The notes under the pieces were generated by a model. The model had not been told where the DNA came from, did not search any database, and worked only from the letters and a program-made list of their open reading frames with translations. Below, piece after piece: positions 25,045 through 34,799 of a stretch of 64,000 nt of DNA. Position 1 is the stretch's first letter. The number at the start of each line of letters is the position of its first letter. The stretch is taken from the NCBI GenBank assembly GCA_016928075.1, contig JAFGLJ010000029.1, positions 1 to 64,000 of the forward strand. Reading direction: 5' to 3'. The stretch comes from Bacteroidales bacterium (GTDB lineage: Bacteria; Bacteroidota; Bacteroidia; Bacteroidales; VadinHA17). The position numbers were made by a program, and so were the translations under genes.

Positions 25045-28000
25045 CTATCATCTGCCAGTCTTTCATTCTCGCCGTCATTGCCTGGCTTGAGTATAATGCC
25101 CTTATGAATCCTTCCATCGATCATTATTTTAAGGGGTTTATCAAACCTGACATGCCTGATATATTCATCCTGGTAAACATGCGGGGTATTATTAAGAAAG
25201 TCCACATCATAGAAACCCTCATTTATAAATGGATTAATTGTAAAGTATCCCACCCTGAATGATGTTATGTTCTGGAAGAAGTGAGTACCCTGGCTAGGAT
25301 CAATCCGGTAATTGTGCAAGCCCGACTCAACTATTACCCTTGCCTGCGAGATATGGGGCCATTTAATTGGTATCCCCAGCCATGGATCAGTTGATCCCCA
25401 GCGCCCCGGTCCTATCAGAATATAATTTTTAGCATCCTTGATAAACCCGCTGTTGATTTTATCAAGCAGGTCTACTATTTTTTCATTGTTAGCTGGTTTA
25501 AATGAATCAGGTTTGATATAAATGAGATCATGGATGCCTCTTATCATACCATTTCCCAGGGCTGAATCAGACATAATAATTGTATCTTCTTCTTTGACGT
25601 CTGCCAGGTTGATCTTGGTTGTCTGGTCACTTTCAACAATAGGCCTTATCTGAAGGAAATTAAAAATATTTGGCAGGCTCGACTCGGTTTCGAGGTTGGC
25701 TGCAAATTCGATCTCAATAGGATTAGCCATTTCCTTCTGCCCCAGTTCAAGCAAGAAATCAAGTACTTTTGCAAGAGGGAATGACCCATATTTCAGGATA
25801 TTATCAAATGTTATAACACGTTTCCCCTTTTGAGCTATCCCGGGTCGTATCACATTATTATGAAGATCGTATGTTGAGGCAACCTTTTTCAGTGTACTCA
25901 CACTTACATCATCATTTATCTTAAGCTTCTTAATATTTACTCCATCGTCTACGGAAGGCACGAAACTGTCGGTATTCAGATCAAGGGCATAATAGATCTT
26001 TTGAGTTTCTTTCAAAGCTACTGATGGTGAATACATCTGTAATATCTTGGTAGGATATTTTGGCGAAAACCTGAGTGATATGCCTCCATCAACTATAAGT
26101 TTCCCCAGTCCCATCGCAATATTGGCTATTCCATCCTCAGCCTTTTCTGATCCTATTGGATAAAAGTTGATTGACCGTGCAACTCCTGATAAAGTAGGAT
26201 AATAAATATTACCGTGCCTTGTTCCACATACCTCCTGTATTATAATCCCCATCTTTTCCTCGTCTATTACATTGGCTGTTGCGGTCATATAGGCTTTGCT
26301 GCTCTTGTAATAAACAGAGGCATACACTTCTTTTATTGCATCCGAAAGCATCTTTACCATTACCGGGTTATCGCCCACCCTTGGAATCATATAGGTTGAA
26401 TAAATACCTGCAAATGGCTGGTAATGGCTATCTTCCAGCTTACTCGAAGATCTTATGGCCAGGGGATGTGACCTTGATACTGCCAGTAATGCATAAAGGT
26501 CCTGGTAAACCCAGCCAGGCAGTTCAGCTTCTACAAATTTCTTCAGAATTTCCTCATCGGGCAGGTCACTTATTCCAACAGAGTACAGATTATTCCTTTC
26601 CATGAACTCATCGAATACATCAGTGCTCAGAACAACCGTCCGGGGTATTGTGATAAGTGTGCCCGGATATTTATTAAATAGCTTATGTTTCTTTATCAGA
26701 CTGTTAATAAACGCCAGGCCCCTGGCCTTACCCCCTATAGATCCCTCGCCTATCCTGCTGAATATCTGGTACTCATCAAAGGTGTTACGGTCAAATTTTG
26801 CAATCACGCCCCTGCCTTTGCCCAATCTGAAGCTTGATATGGCCACATAGATAAACCTTCTCATTTCTTCAACAGAGTCAAAATCTTCAATCCTGATAAA
26901 TTTGAAAAGCTGGGCAACCGGAAATAGTGCTCTGGCATTCAACCACTTGGAGAAATGGTTACGTTCAGCATGATAAAAAAGGGATTTATCAGGAAGGGTA
27001 AGCAGTTTTTGCTGGAAACTCTGCAGGTCGGTAGCAACACCTATTGCTTCCATGGTATCAGGATCTCTGAATACAAAAGGACCGAAGGCAAGGTTCTGTA
27101 TAATAAAGTTTCTCAGTTCTATAGAAAGGTTTTTCGAATACTTATTCAGGAATCCCACTCCCAGTTCGTTAGCTATCTCCCTTGATTTAATATCAGATGA
27201 CTGAAGCAGCAATGGCATGTTACTGTCATCGTTCTTTATCAGTTTACACAGGTCAATGCCTGCGTCGGTTTTATGTTTGCCATCTTTTTTGTAAGATATA
27301 TCCGATATTATCCCGAGCACATTATATTTATATTTCTCATATAATGATATAGCATCCTCATAATTTGTGGCCAGTAATATTTTTGGCCTGCCCCTCATTT
27401 TGAGCATTTTCTGGTGTGGATTAACAGCTTCCTGCTGAAAATCCCTTGATTGTTTAAGAATTATCCTATACAGGTTAGGCAGGTAAGTTGATACATAACG
27501 TATTGAATCTTCCACCAGAATGATGGCTTGTACACCAACGAAATCAATATCGTACTCTGCATTCATCCTGTCTTCCAGCAATTTGATAATAGCCAGGAGC
27601 AGGCTGGCATCACCCAGCCAGCAGAAAACGTAATCGACAGCACTCAGGTCTTCCTTCCCCAATCGCAATGACACTTCCCTGGAGAAATAAGTCAGGGCAA
27701 CTATAGGTATTGCCGGGCATTTCTTTTTTATCGTGCGGGCAATGGCGAAAACATCTTTCTCCCTGAAGTTGAGCATTGAAATAACAAGGTCTATCTTTTG
27801 CTCATTCAGAATTTGCATTGCTTCATCAATACTGTCCGTCTGTACAAACGAAGGGGGATACCTGAGGTTAAGTGAGACATATTCATTAAATATCTGTTCA
27901 TCAATACGGCCATCTTCCTCGAGCATATAATTATCATAATTGCTGCAAATGATAAGGACCTTATGGATGCGTTTCTGCATCAATAGGTTGAAAGAAGTAT

Positions 28001-28049
28001 CACTGAAGTCATACTTCTGCAATTCCATTATTCCTTCGATTAGTGCCAT
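25041..28049 (-). CDS. Two receiver-like domains fused to a PEP-synthase/PPDK ATP-grasp domain (paralog B)
   Basis: 1002 residues. A degenerate receiver-like domain (about 28–160) is followed by a second (about 174–320) with a candidate phospho-acceptor in LGIISDISY (Asp250). A PEP-synthase-type ATP-grasp region follows from about 437, with GSIGGKARGLAFINSLIKKH, LAIRSSSKLEDSHYQPFAGI and, near the end, IEIEFAANLE … FLQIRPI, matching the nucleotide-binding segments of PPDK/PpsA. The last ~150 residues (YILIGPGRWGSTDPWLGIPI … GTHFFQNIT) form a domain shared with paralog A. No phosphohistidine swivel or PEP TIM barrel is present, so it cannot be an ordinary PEP synthase. It follows paralog A with a 1-bp gap, so both are likely in one transcript. 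Function unknown. Confidence 0.85.
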   Translation of the reverse strand: MALIEGIMELQKYDFSDTSFNLLMQKRIHKVLIICSNYDNYMLEEDGRIDEQIFNEYVSLNLRYPPSFVQTDSIDEAMQILNEQKIDLVISMLNFREKDVFAIARTIKKKCPAIPIVALTYFSREVSLRLGKEDLSAVDYVFCWLGDASLLLAIIKLLEDRMNAEYDIDFVGVQAIILVEDSIRYVSTYLPNLYRIILKQSRDFQQEAVNPHQKMLKMRGRPKILLATNYEDAISLYEKYKYNVLGIISDISYKKDGKHKTDAGIDLCKLIKNDDSNMPLLLQSSDIKSREIANELGVGFLNKYSKNLSIELRNFIIQNLAFGPFVFRDPDTMEAIGVATDLQSFQQKLLTLPDKSLFYHAERNHFSKWLNARALFPVAQLFKFIRIEDFDSVEEMRRFIYVAISSFRLGKGRGVIAKFDRNTFDEYQIFSRIGEGSIGGKARGLAFINSLIKKHKLFNKYPGTLITIPRTVVLSTDVFDEFMERNNLYSVGISDLPDEEILKKFVEAELPGWVYQDLYALLAVSRSHPLAIRSSSKLEDSHYQPFAGIYSTYMIPRVGDNPVMVKMLSDAIKEVYASVYYKSSKAYMTATANVIDEEKMGIIIQEVCGTRHGNIYYPTLSGVARSINFYPIGSEKAEDGIANIAMGLGKLIVDGGISLRFSPKYPTKILQMYSPSVALKETQKIYYALDLNTDSFVPSVDDGVNIKKLKINDDVSVSTLKKVASTYDLHNNVIRPGIAQKGKRVITFDNILKYGSFPLAKVLDFLLELGQKEMANPIEIEFAANLETESSLPNIFNFLQIRPIVESDQTTKINLADVKEEDTIIMSDSALGNGMIRGIHDLIYIKPDSFKPANNEKIVDLLDKINSGFIKDAKNYILIGPGRWGSTDPWLGIPIKWPHISQARVIVESGLHNYRIDPSQGTHFFQNITSFRVGYFTINPFINEGFYDVDFLNNTPHVYQDEYIRHVRFDKPLKIMIDGRIHKGIILKPGNDGENERLADDS

Positions 28050-28050
28050 A

Positions 28051-31000
28051 TTAACTGCAATCAGTACATTCTATAATTGATATTCTTTTCTTACCGTCCA
28101 TTCTGACTATAAGAGGAGAACTGAACCTTATATGCCTGAAAAATTTACCTTTGCTAAGCACTTCTCCCCTTTTGAGTTTTTCCCATTTGACAAACTCATC
28201 TTTTAATGCCTGGTCGATAGAGAAATACCCCACATTCATTGAGGTAACATTATGGAAGAAATGAGATCCCAGGGATGCATCGAGAGGAAATTCAGGCAGG
28301 CTTACTTCCACTATAACCTGTGCCTGCGATATTTGTGGCCAGGCAACAGGCACACCAATAAACCTGTCCCTGGTACCCCATCTGCCAGGTCCTATAAGTA
28401 TATATTTTTTGCCTTCCGCCAGCATTTTATCATTTATGGCTTCTATTTCTGAGGCCATTGCCTCGGTACGGGTATTATCGAATTTTTCAGGCTCGATATA
28501 TACCACATCGCTAATATTATCAACCTTACCATTACCCATACTTCTTCTTGATATGAGCAGGCATTTATCCTCATCAATTTTATCAAGGTTAATGTTATAA
28601 CCTGCCCCGCTTCCAACAAGTGGTTTTACCTGGAGCAGGTAGAAGCTGGCCTTCCCATTTTTATCGAGCTTAAGATCAACAGCATATTCAATCTCAACCG
28701 GTGTTCCGAATGCTTCTTTTACAACATCAAGTACGGTAGCTATTGTATCGGCCAGGGGTATATAATCATACCTGAGGATATTTGCAAAATTCACCACTCG
28801 CGGGCCTGAGCTGTCTATTCCCGGCTCAATGGAATCATTATCAGGATTATACACAGAGGCACAGTGTTTCAGGGTTCCATGCCTTTCAGCGTCCGCTATT
28901 TCAAGTTTAACAAGGCCTGCATTTTCACCTTCAAGCAGGTTTATTTTCTCTTTTTTCATGTCCACGGCATAGAAATAAACCTGGGAGTTCTTGGATATAT
29001 CTTTCTGTGAGACGATGTCAAGTGAAGGATAGGCAGGTGAGAACCTGTATGCTTTTTCACCTTCAACAACATACTGCCCGAGACCAATAGCAGCAACAGC
29101 GAAACCTTCATCCGGTTTCATATGAGCAACGGGGTAGAAATTATATGATTGTGCTGTACCACTTATATGCGGATAAAATCCATCTTCAAACCTGTTTCCC
29201 ACAACCTCCTGCAGCACAATTGCCATCTTTTCCTGCTCTATCATATAGTTGATAGCCTCAAAATAGGTACGTGCGCTTTTTGAATAAATAGAAGCAAAAA
29301 CCAGTTTGATAGCATCCATAATAATTCTCAGCCTCACCTCAAAATCAGGATTATTATTCGGCAGCAGGTATGTCCCGAAGATACCTGAGAAGGGCTGGCT
29401 CATGGAATCCTCAAAAAGGCTGGACGAACGAATGGCTATTGGCCTGTCCATAAGTTTCAGAAACGACCTCAGTTTTTTCTCCAGGTTATATGATAGATTA
29501 CTGTTCAGGAACTTTCTTTTCAGTTTATCATAATCCTTTTCTTCCTTAATAACTGCTCCTAGCTTATTGGTTTCTATAAAAAGGTCGAATTCATCGGTGC
29601 CAATTATTACTGTTACAGGGCTTTTTATATTAATGCCGGGAGTCAGCTTTCCCAGTTCAAAACCGTATATCAGTGTATTTATGAATGCCAGTCCTCTCCC
29701 TTTGCCTCCCAGAGAACCGCTTGCCAGGCTTACCACGTTAGTTTCATCAATGGCAGCCGATTCCACGTAGTTTACCACTTTACCCTTATCCATCTCGCGC
29801 CGGCGTTTTGATATAAGGTCCAGAAGAAAGTTTCTCAGCTCTGCAAGGTCAGAAAAATCACTAACCTTCATGGGATTAATGATTTTGGCGATCTTGACCT
29901 CGCCCCTGGCCATAAGCCAAAGAGAGAAGTGATTCTTCATTGCATGATATACTAGTGAATCTTCAGGTATTGTTTTAAGGTACTGCTCAAATTCATTCAT
30001 TGATTTTGCCACAGCGATCTGCCGTCCCATATTATCGCGATAGACAAAATGTCCGAACCCCAGGTAATAGTTAATAAACGATTTCAGGTCCTGGAGCAGG
30101 CTCTGTGAATTCTTATTTATAAAGTTTGACTTCAATGAATGTGCATATTTGGAATTCTCAGGATCGGATGACTGGAGTACTGTGGGGAGGTTTGGCAATT
30201 CACTTTTAACATACTGGATAAGTTCATATCCGGCTTTGCTGTCCATCTCGTCACCTTTAGAGAATCTCATGTCTGATATTACACAGAGCATATTGTTTTT
30301 ATACTTGTCGAAAATTGCCAGCGCATCTTCGTAGTTGGTTGCGAGCAGTATCTTTGGTCTGGCTCTCATTTTAAGAACCTTATACAATTCATCGGTACTG
30401 ACATCTTCAATCAGATGTTTTGTCTGTTCCATCACCAGGGTGTACAGAGTAGGCAGGTAACTGGAATAATATTCAGCCGAGTCTTCAACCAGCATAATAA
30501 CTCTTGTAAGGCCTTTCTTTGTATCATTCTCAACATTCACCCTGTCCTCAAGAAGCTTAACCATAGCAAAGAAAACCCTGGTCTCCCCGGTCCAGACAAA
30601 ATAATCGTCGAACGGGAATCCTTTTGATTTTTTCTTCTTGATAATAGCCACATCCCCCGGATTACTAAGCAACAGGAAGGTAGGGATATAGGGATATTTC
30701 TGTTTAATCCTGAGGCATAGTTTCATGGGATTTTCTTTCTCAACTCCAATCATTACAATTATCAGGTCGAAATGCTTCGACTTCAATCTTTCCATTGCCT
30801 CTTCGAGACCTGAAACACCGGTAACTCTTGGCATTGATGTAAGGTTAAGTTGATGATATTCGCCAAAAATATATTCAGAAAACCTTCCCTCGCCTTCTAT
30901 TGAATAAGCATCATACAGGTTAGCAACCAGTAATATTTCCTTTACCTTAAAAGGCATCAGGTCATGGAAAATATCTCTCTCGGCGTTATACCGTTCGAGA

Positions 31001-31497
31001 AAAAGTTGCAGGAGCTGGCGTGATGATGTTCCCGGCTTTAGTTGTTCATCCATTGTAGCCGTTTCGGGTATATTCATCATTTCCCTTGCAAGTATACTGT
31101 TTATGAAACCTGTGAGCAGGCTTGCCAGGTTTTCTATAAGATCTTTTTCTTCTTCAAGGAAAGGGCCATAATCAATAGTTTCGAATTCCTTCGTATAGAA
31201 TATTTCTATTGAACCCTTAGTATTATCAATTGTTTTATAGGACTGCTGGAGGACCCACTTTGTCTCCACAAAGTCAGTTGTCATGAAAACTTTGTTCCCG
31301 TATGTTATTCTTGCTACAGTAAACTCAGGATACTGCCATGCCGGAGGCAATGTATGAACAATTTTCTGCAATGTTTCATCAATTGACTTTCCTTCTTTCA
31401 GAATTGCAGTTGTACGGTTTATGCATGCCAGTTCCTTAAGGCGTTCTTTCTGATCATGCAATAATTGTTTATATCCACTATCCTGACTTTTGTCCAT
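28051..31497 (-). CDS. GAF-like + two receiver-like domains fused to a PEP-synthase/PPDK ATP-grasp domain (paralog A)
   Basis: 1148 residues. It begins with a coiled segment and a GAF-like sensor domain (about 15–140: KELACINRTTAILKEGKSID … PPAWQYPEF) not found in paralog B. Then come a degenerate receiver-like domain (about 185–320) and a second receiver (about 330–480) with the candidate acceptor Asp409 in VISDMRF. The PPDK-type ATP-grasp domain starts near 594 (SGSLGGKGRGLAFINTLIYG) and contains PIAIRSSSLFEDSMSQPFSG (685–704) and IEYAVDL … LLQVKPL. The C-terminal domain has YILIGPGRWGTRDRFIGVPV. Swivel and PEP domains are absent. This pair may sense a redox or nucleotide signal; whether ATP is used to phosphorylate a partner is unknown. 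Confidence 0.85.
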   Translation of the reverse strand: MDKSQDSGYKQLLHDQKERLKELACINRTTAILKEGKSIDETLQKIVHTLPPAWQYPEFTVARITYGNKVFMTTDFVETKWVLQQSYKTIDNTKGSIEIFYTKEFETIDYGPFLEEEKDLIENLASLLTGFINSILAREMMNIPETATMDEQLKPGTSSRQLLQLFLERYNAERDIFHDLMPFKVKEILLVANLYDAYSIEGEGRFSEYIFGEYHQLNLTSMPRVTGVSGLEEAMERLKSKHFDLIIVMIGVEKENPMKLCLRIKQKYPYIPTFLLLSNPGDVAIIKKKKSKGFPFDDYFVWTGETRVFFAMVKLLEDRVNVENDTKKGLTRVIMLVEDSAEYYSSYLPTLYTLVMEQTKHLIEDVSTDELYKVLKMRARPKILLATNYEDALAIFDKYKNNMLCVISDMRFSKGDEMDSKAGYELIQYVKSELPNLPTVLQSSDPENSKYAHSLKSNFINKNSQSLLQDLKSFINYYLGFGHFVYRDNMGRQIAVAKSMNEFEQYLKTIPEDSLVYHAMKNHFSLWLMARGEVKIAKIINPMKVSDFSDLAELRNFLLDLISKRRREMDKGKVVNYVESAAIDETNVVSLASGSLGGKGRGLAFINTLIYGFELGKLTPGINIKSPVTVIIGTDEFDLFIETNKLGAVIKEEKDYDKLKRKFLNSNLSYNLEKKLRSFLKLMDRPIAIRSSSLFEDSMSQPFSGIFGTYLLPNNNPDFEVRLRIIMDAIKLVFASIYSKSARTYFEAINYMIEQEKMAIVLQEVVGNRFEDGFYPHISGTAQSYNFYPVAHMKPDEGFAVAAIGLGQYVVEGEKAYRFSPAYPSLDIVSQKDISKNSQVYFYAVDMKKEKINLLEGENAGLVKLEIADAERHGTLKHCASVYNPDNDSIEPGIDSSGPRVVNFANILRYDYIPLADTIATVLDVVKEAFGTPVEIEYAVDLKLDKNGKASFYLLQVKPLVGSGAGYNINLDKIDEDKCLLISRRSMGNGKVDNISDVVYIEPEKFDNTRTEAMASEIEAINDKMLAEGKKYILIGPGRWGTRDRFIGVPVAWPQISQAQVIVEVSLPEFPLDASLGSHFFHNVTSMNVGYFSIDQALKDEFVKWEKLKRGEVLSKGKFFRHIRFSSPLIVRMDGKKRISIIECTDCS

Positions 31498-31544
31498 ATG
31501 CCGGCAGAGATTTTAGATCTCTTAAAGATACCTCTTTATCAAAT

Positions 31545-31576
31545 AAAAAAAAAGGTGCCCTGGAGAACACCTTTTG
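31545..31576 (-). terminator. Rho-independent terminator after korB
   Basis: On the minus strand: AAAAGGTG, a 10-nt loop region, CACCTTTT, continuing into a run of nine T residues. Located 22 bp beyond the korB stop codon and just before the GAF/ATP-grasp gene, it separates the kor operon from the downstream giant genes. Confidence 0.85.
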
Positions 31577-31597
31577 ATTAAATAATTGATTATTGTC

Positions 31598-32614
31598 CTA
31601 TTTTGCTTCCCAGGTTGATCCACTTTTGAGGAGGTCGGCAACATTCTTTATTTTACTTATTTTCTGAATTTTAGCGATCTGGCTTTCTACTGACATATCA
31701 TACGTAGGGGCTGAAACACAACGTATAACACCAAGGGCTACAGGATAACCCGGGTATCTCATATTCGCCAGCATGGTGTGCATCCCGGGATTATTCTCTT
31801 CACAATCATGCACAAGAATATCTTTTTCAGTAATACCGTTACCCAGTTTTACTACTTTGAGTTTCAGTCCATCGAGTTTAAGACCTTTATCCCCGTTTTT
31901 GCCAAATATCATTGGTTCACCCTGTTTAAGAACAATAGTAGTTTCATCCCTTGTTTCGCGGTCGGTGAGTTCTTTATGCACTCCATCATTAAATATTACG
32001 CAATTTTGAAGTACTTCAACCACTGATGTTCCTTCATGAAGGGCAGCCTGTTTGTATACTTCAGTTGAGAGGTGCACATTGGAATCTATGGTTCGGGCAA
32101 AAAATTTGCCTTTGGCGCCTATTACCAGTTCGCCCACTGAAAAGGGTTCCTCTACTGTACCAAATGGTGATGTTTTTGTTATGGCTCCTCTGAATGAAGT
32201 CGGAGAGTATTGCCCTTTGGTGAGGCCATATATCTGGTTATTAAAAAGTATTATATTGATATCGATATTACGTCTTACAGCATGAATGAAATGGTTCCCT
32301 CCGATAGCCATTGCATCACCATCGCCTGTTATTTGCCATACGTTTAAATCATGGTTGGCAATTTTAACTCCCGTTGCAATTGCTGAAGCACGTCCATGGA
32401 TGCCGTGAAATCCGTAAGTACTGAGGTAATAAGGGAACCTTGAAGAGCAACCGATACCTGAGATAAAAGCAAATTTCTCTTTCGGGATCTTCAGCTCGGC
32501 CAGTGCTCTTATTATTGCAGCCAGTACGGCATGGTCGCCGCAACCGGGGCACCATCTTACTTCCTGGTCACTTTTAAAATCATTGGGGCTATATTCCACT
32601 ATTTCTTCGTTCAT
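31598..32614 (-). CDS. korB: 2-oxoacid:ferredoxin oxidoreductase, beta (thiamine-diphosphate) subunit
   Basis: Carries the ThDP and 4Fe-4S centre of 2-oxoglutarate (or related 2-oxoacid):ferredoxin oxidoreductase. 338 residues. WCPGCGDHAVLAAI gives two cluster Cys, GDGDAMAIGGNHF is the ThDP/Mg motif followed by NNQIYGLTKGQYSPTS, and VEVLQNC supplies another conserved Cys. It follows korA with a 3-bp gap and ends at a strong terminator. Subunit length and partner fusion fit the KorAB type common in Bacteroidota; substrate is inferred. Confidence 0.93.
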   Translation of the reverse strand: MNEEIVEYSPNDFKSDQEVRWCPGCGDHAVLAAIIRALAELKIPKEKFAFISGIGCSSRFPYYLSTYGFHGIHGRASAIATGVKIANHDLNVWQITGDGDAMAIGGNHFIHAVRRNIDINIILFNNQIYGLTKGQYSPTSFRGAITKTSPFGTVEEPFSVGELVIGAKGKFFARTIDSNVHLSTEVYKQAALHEGTSVVEVLQNCVIFNDGVHKELTDRETRDETTIVLKQGEPMIFGKNGDKGLKLDGLKLKVVKLGNGITEKDILVHDCEENNPGMHTMLANMRYPGYPVALGVIRCVSAPTYDMSVESQIAKIQKISKIKNVADLLKSGSTWEAK

Positions 32615-32617
32615 ATC

Positions 32618-34459
32618 TTATTCCTCCAGTAGCTTAACACATTGTTCTTTTATTTCTTTACACGTAAAAGGCAATCCCTGGATTTTATTTATCTGTTTGA
32701 ACTTTAGTTCCTCGAATTCCATTCTCAGATATCGGATGAATTGCCCTGCATTCAGTTCAGCTACAACCAGTTTTTCAAACCCTGAAAAGACTTCAGCCGT
32801 ATTGGCCGGCAGGGGATTTATATAGTTGAAATGAGCGAGGCTGACTTTCCTACCCTCTTTTCTGAGTTCCCTGACAGAAGTCAGGAGGTGGCCGTATGTT
32901 CCTCCCCAGCCTATGAGCAACATATCACCTTCATTATCACCGTATGTTTGAAGGTCAGGCACTTTAGTTACTACCCTTGCCACTTTTTCAGCCCGCATTT
33001 TCACCATATATTCGTGATTTTCCGGTATATATGACACTGTACCTTTGACAGTTTTTTCCAGACCGCCTATCCTGTGTTCCCTGCCCCTGGTGCCCGGAAT
33101 AGCCCATCTCCTGATCAGCGTTTTAGGATCTCTTTCATAAGGAATAAATACATCATCACCTTCCTTGACCAGTGGAGGCTTTATTTCAGGCAATGAATCC
33201 ATTGATGGTATCTTCCATGGTTCTGATCCATTTGCGAGGAATCCGTCAGAGAGCAAAATAACCGGCACCATATGTTCAAGGGCTATTCTTGCGGCTTCAA
33301 ATGCATATTTAAAGCAATTGGATGGTGTGCTGGCGGCCATCACCACCACCGGGCATTCACCGTTTCGCCCGTATAATGCCTGCATAAGGTCAGCCTGCTC
33401 AGTCTTGGTCGGGAGCCCGGTGGAAGGGCCTCCACGCTGAACGTTAACAATCACTATTGGGAGTTCTGTCATAACAGCCAGTCCTATAGCTTCTGACTTT
33501 AATGCCAGCCCGGGGCCTGAAGTAGTGGTAATAGCCAGGTTCCCCGCAAAGCTTGCACCCAGTGCAGTACATATACCCGCAATCTCATCTTCCGCCTGGA
33601 AGCTTTTTACACCCAGGTCTTTTCTTGCTGCAAGAGTTTCAAGTATACCTGATGCGGGGGTTATGGGATATGATCCTATAAATAATCCAAGGCCCGCCTT
33701 CTCAGCTGCGGCAAGGAAACCCCATGATAGAGCAGTATTACCATCAATAGTACGGTATAAACCCTTTTCAATACTGGCAGGACTGACTTTATATATAGGG
33801 GTCATTGCTTCAATGGTCTCGGCATAGTGATAGCCCGCCCTCAGTACTTTGGAGTTAGCTTCTATAATCTCCGGTCGCTTACTGAACTTGCTTTTAAGAT
33901 ATTCCTCCGTGTATTCAAGGTCCCGTCCGAATAAGAAGTAAACCATACCAAGCGCAAACATATTCTTGGTCCGGATAACTGTCTTCGGATCCAGGCCAAG
34001 GTCTTTAAGGGTTTCCCTGACCAAAGTTGTGATAGGTGCAGAGATAATATTATACCTGTCAAGCCTGTCTTCTTCTATGGGATCTTTTTCATATCCCGCT
34101 TTCTTAATATTCTTTTCGGTAAAATTATCCTCATCAATAATGATTACACCACCATCACGGATATACTTTGAATTTGCTTTTACGGCTGCAGGGTTCATTG
34201 CAACCAGGACATCTGCAAAATCACCGGGTGTATAGACCTCTGACTGCCCCACATGTACCTGAAAGCCTGACACTCCACCTACTGTACCCTGTGGAGCACG
34301 TATCTCTGCAGGATAATCAGGGAAAGTTAACAGGTCGTTACCAAAAAGGGCTGAGGTATTGGAGAATAAAGTCCCGGTAAGCTGCATTCCGTCACCAGAA
34401 TCCCCTGAAAAACGAATTACCACTTCTTCTCGTTCGATGACACGCTCACTCTTACTCAT
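32618..34459 (-). CDS. korA: 2-oxoacid:ferredoxin oxidoreductase, fused gamma-alpha subunit
   Basis: 613 residues. Residues ~10–200 are the gamma domain (VVIRFSGDSGDGMQLTGTLF … IRAPQGTVGGVSGFQVHVG), and from ~240 the alpha domain begins (GNTALSWGFLAAAEKAGLGL … SYPITPASGILETLA), with the pyrimidine-binding SFQAEDEIAGICTALGASFA and TTTSGPGLALKSEAIGLAV segments. This gamma-alpha fusion is usual for KorA. It is the first gene of the korAB operon. With the aldehyde oxidoreductase it shows that ferredoxin-linked carbon oxidation is central for this organism. Confidence 0.94.
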   Translation of the reverse strand: MSKSERVIEREEVVIRFSGDSGDGMQLTGTLFSNTSALFGNDLLTFPDYPAEIRAPQGTVGGVSGFQVHVGQSEVYTPGDFADVLVAMNPAAVKANSKYIRDGGVIIIDEDNFTEKNIKKAGYEKDPIEEDRLDRYNIISAPITTLVRETLKDLGLDPKTVIRTKNMFALGMVYFLFGRDLEYTEEYLKSKFSKRPEIIEANSKVLRAGYHYAETIEAMTPIYKVSPASIEKGLYRTIDGNTALSWGFLAAAEKAGLGLFIGSYPITPASGILETLAARKDLGVKSFQAEDEIAGICTALGASFAGNLAITTTSGPGLALKSEAIGLAVMTELPIVIVNVQRGGPSTGLPTKTEQADLMQALYGRNGECPVVVMAASTPSNCFKYAFEAARIALEHMVPVILLSDGFLANGSEPWKIPSMDSLPEIKPPLVKEGDDVFIPYERDPKTLIRRWAIPGTRGREHRIGGLEKTVKGTVSYIPENHEYMVKMRAEKVARVVTKVPDLQTYGDNEGDMLLIGWGGTYGHLLTSVRELRKEGRKVSLAHFNYINPLPANTAEVFSGFEKLVVAELNAGQFIRYLRMEFEELKFKQINKIQGLPFTCKEIKEQCVKLLEE

Positions 34460-34799
34460 ATTTACGATTTATAAATTCAATTCACAAGAACGGTTCAATA
34501 AGGTCTACAAAATAAATGCATACGAAGACTTTTGATTTTCATATGCATCGTGAAGACTTAAGTATGTCTTTACTCCTATTTTCGATACTCCAAAAAGATT
34601 GCAGTTTCTATTACTGCAAAATTAACTAAATTCATTTGTGAAAATTCAATATTTACTCTTTTTTTAAACATGATTTTGGTCATGTATTTTATTTTTAACC
34701 ACGAGTGTAGCAAGAATCAAACCCGTTACCAAGGTATCAGGCTGCCAGATCATGGCCAGGAGATCCCTGTTCCGGGGAGATACCTGCTTTAGCAGGGAT
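34460..34799. other. 340-bp intergenic stretch between korA and murI
   Basis: AT-rich, no supported gene. The murI-proximal end holds an imperfect palindrome, ATCCCTG (34764–34770) paired with CAGGGAT (34792–34798), enclosing a smaller CCTGC/GCAGG hairpin, just after the murI stop; it lacks a T run, so a terminator role is doubtful. The rest should contain the korA promoter, which I could not place. Confidence 0.5.

Noticed and set aside
25041-31497. Annotation of the two giant genes as PEP synthase or pyruvate phosphate dikinase
   Set aside because: The phosphohistidine swivel and PEP-binding TIM barrel are absent, so the enzyme reaction cannot be assumed.
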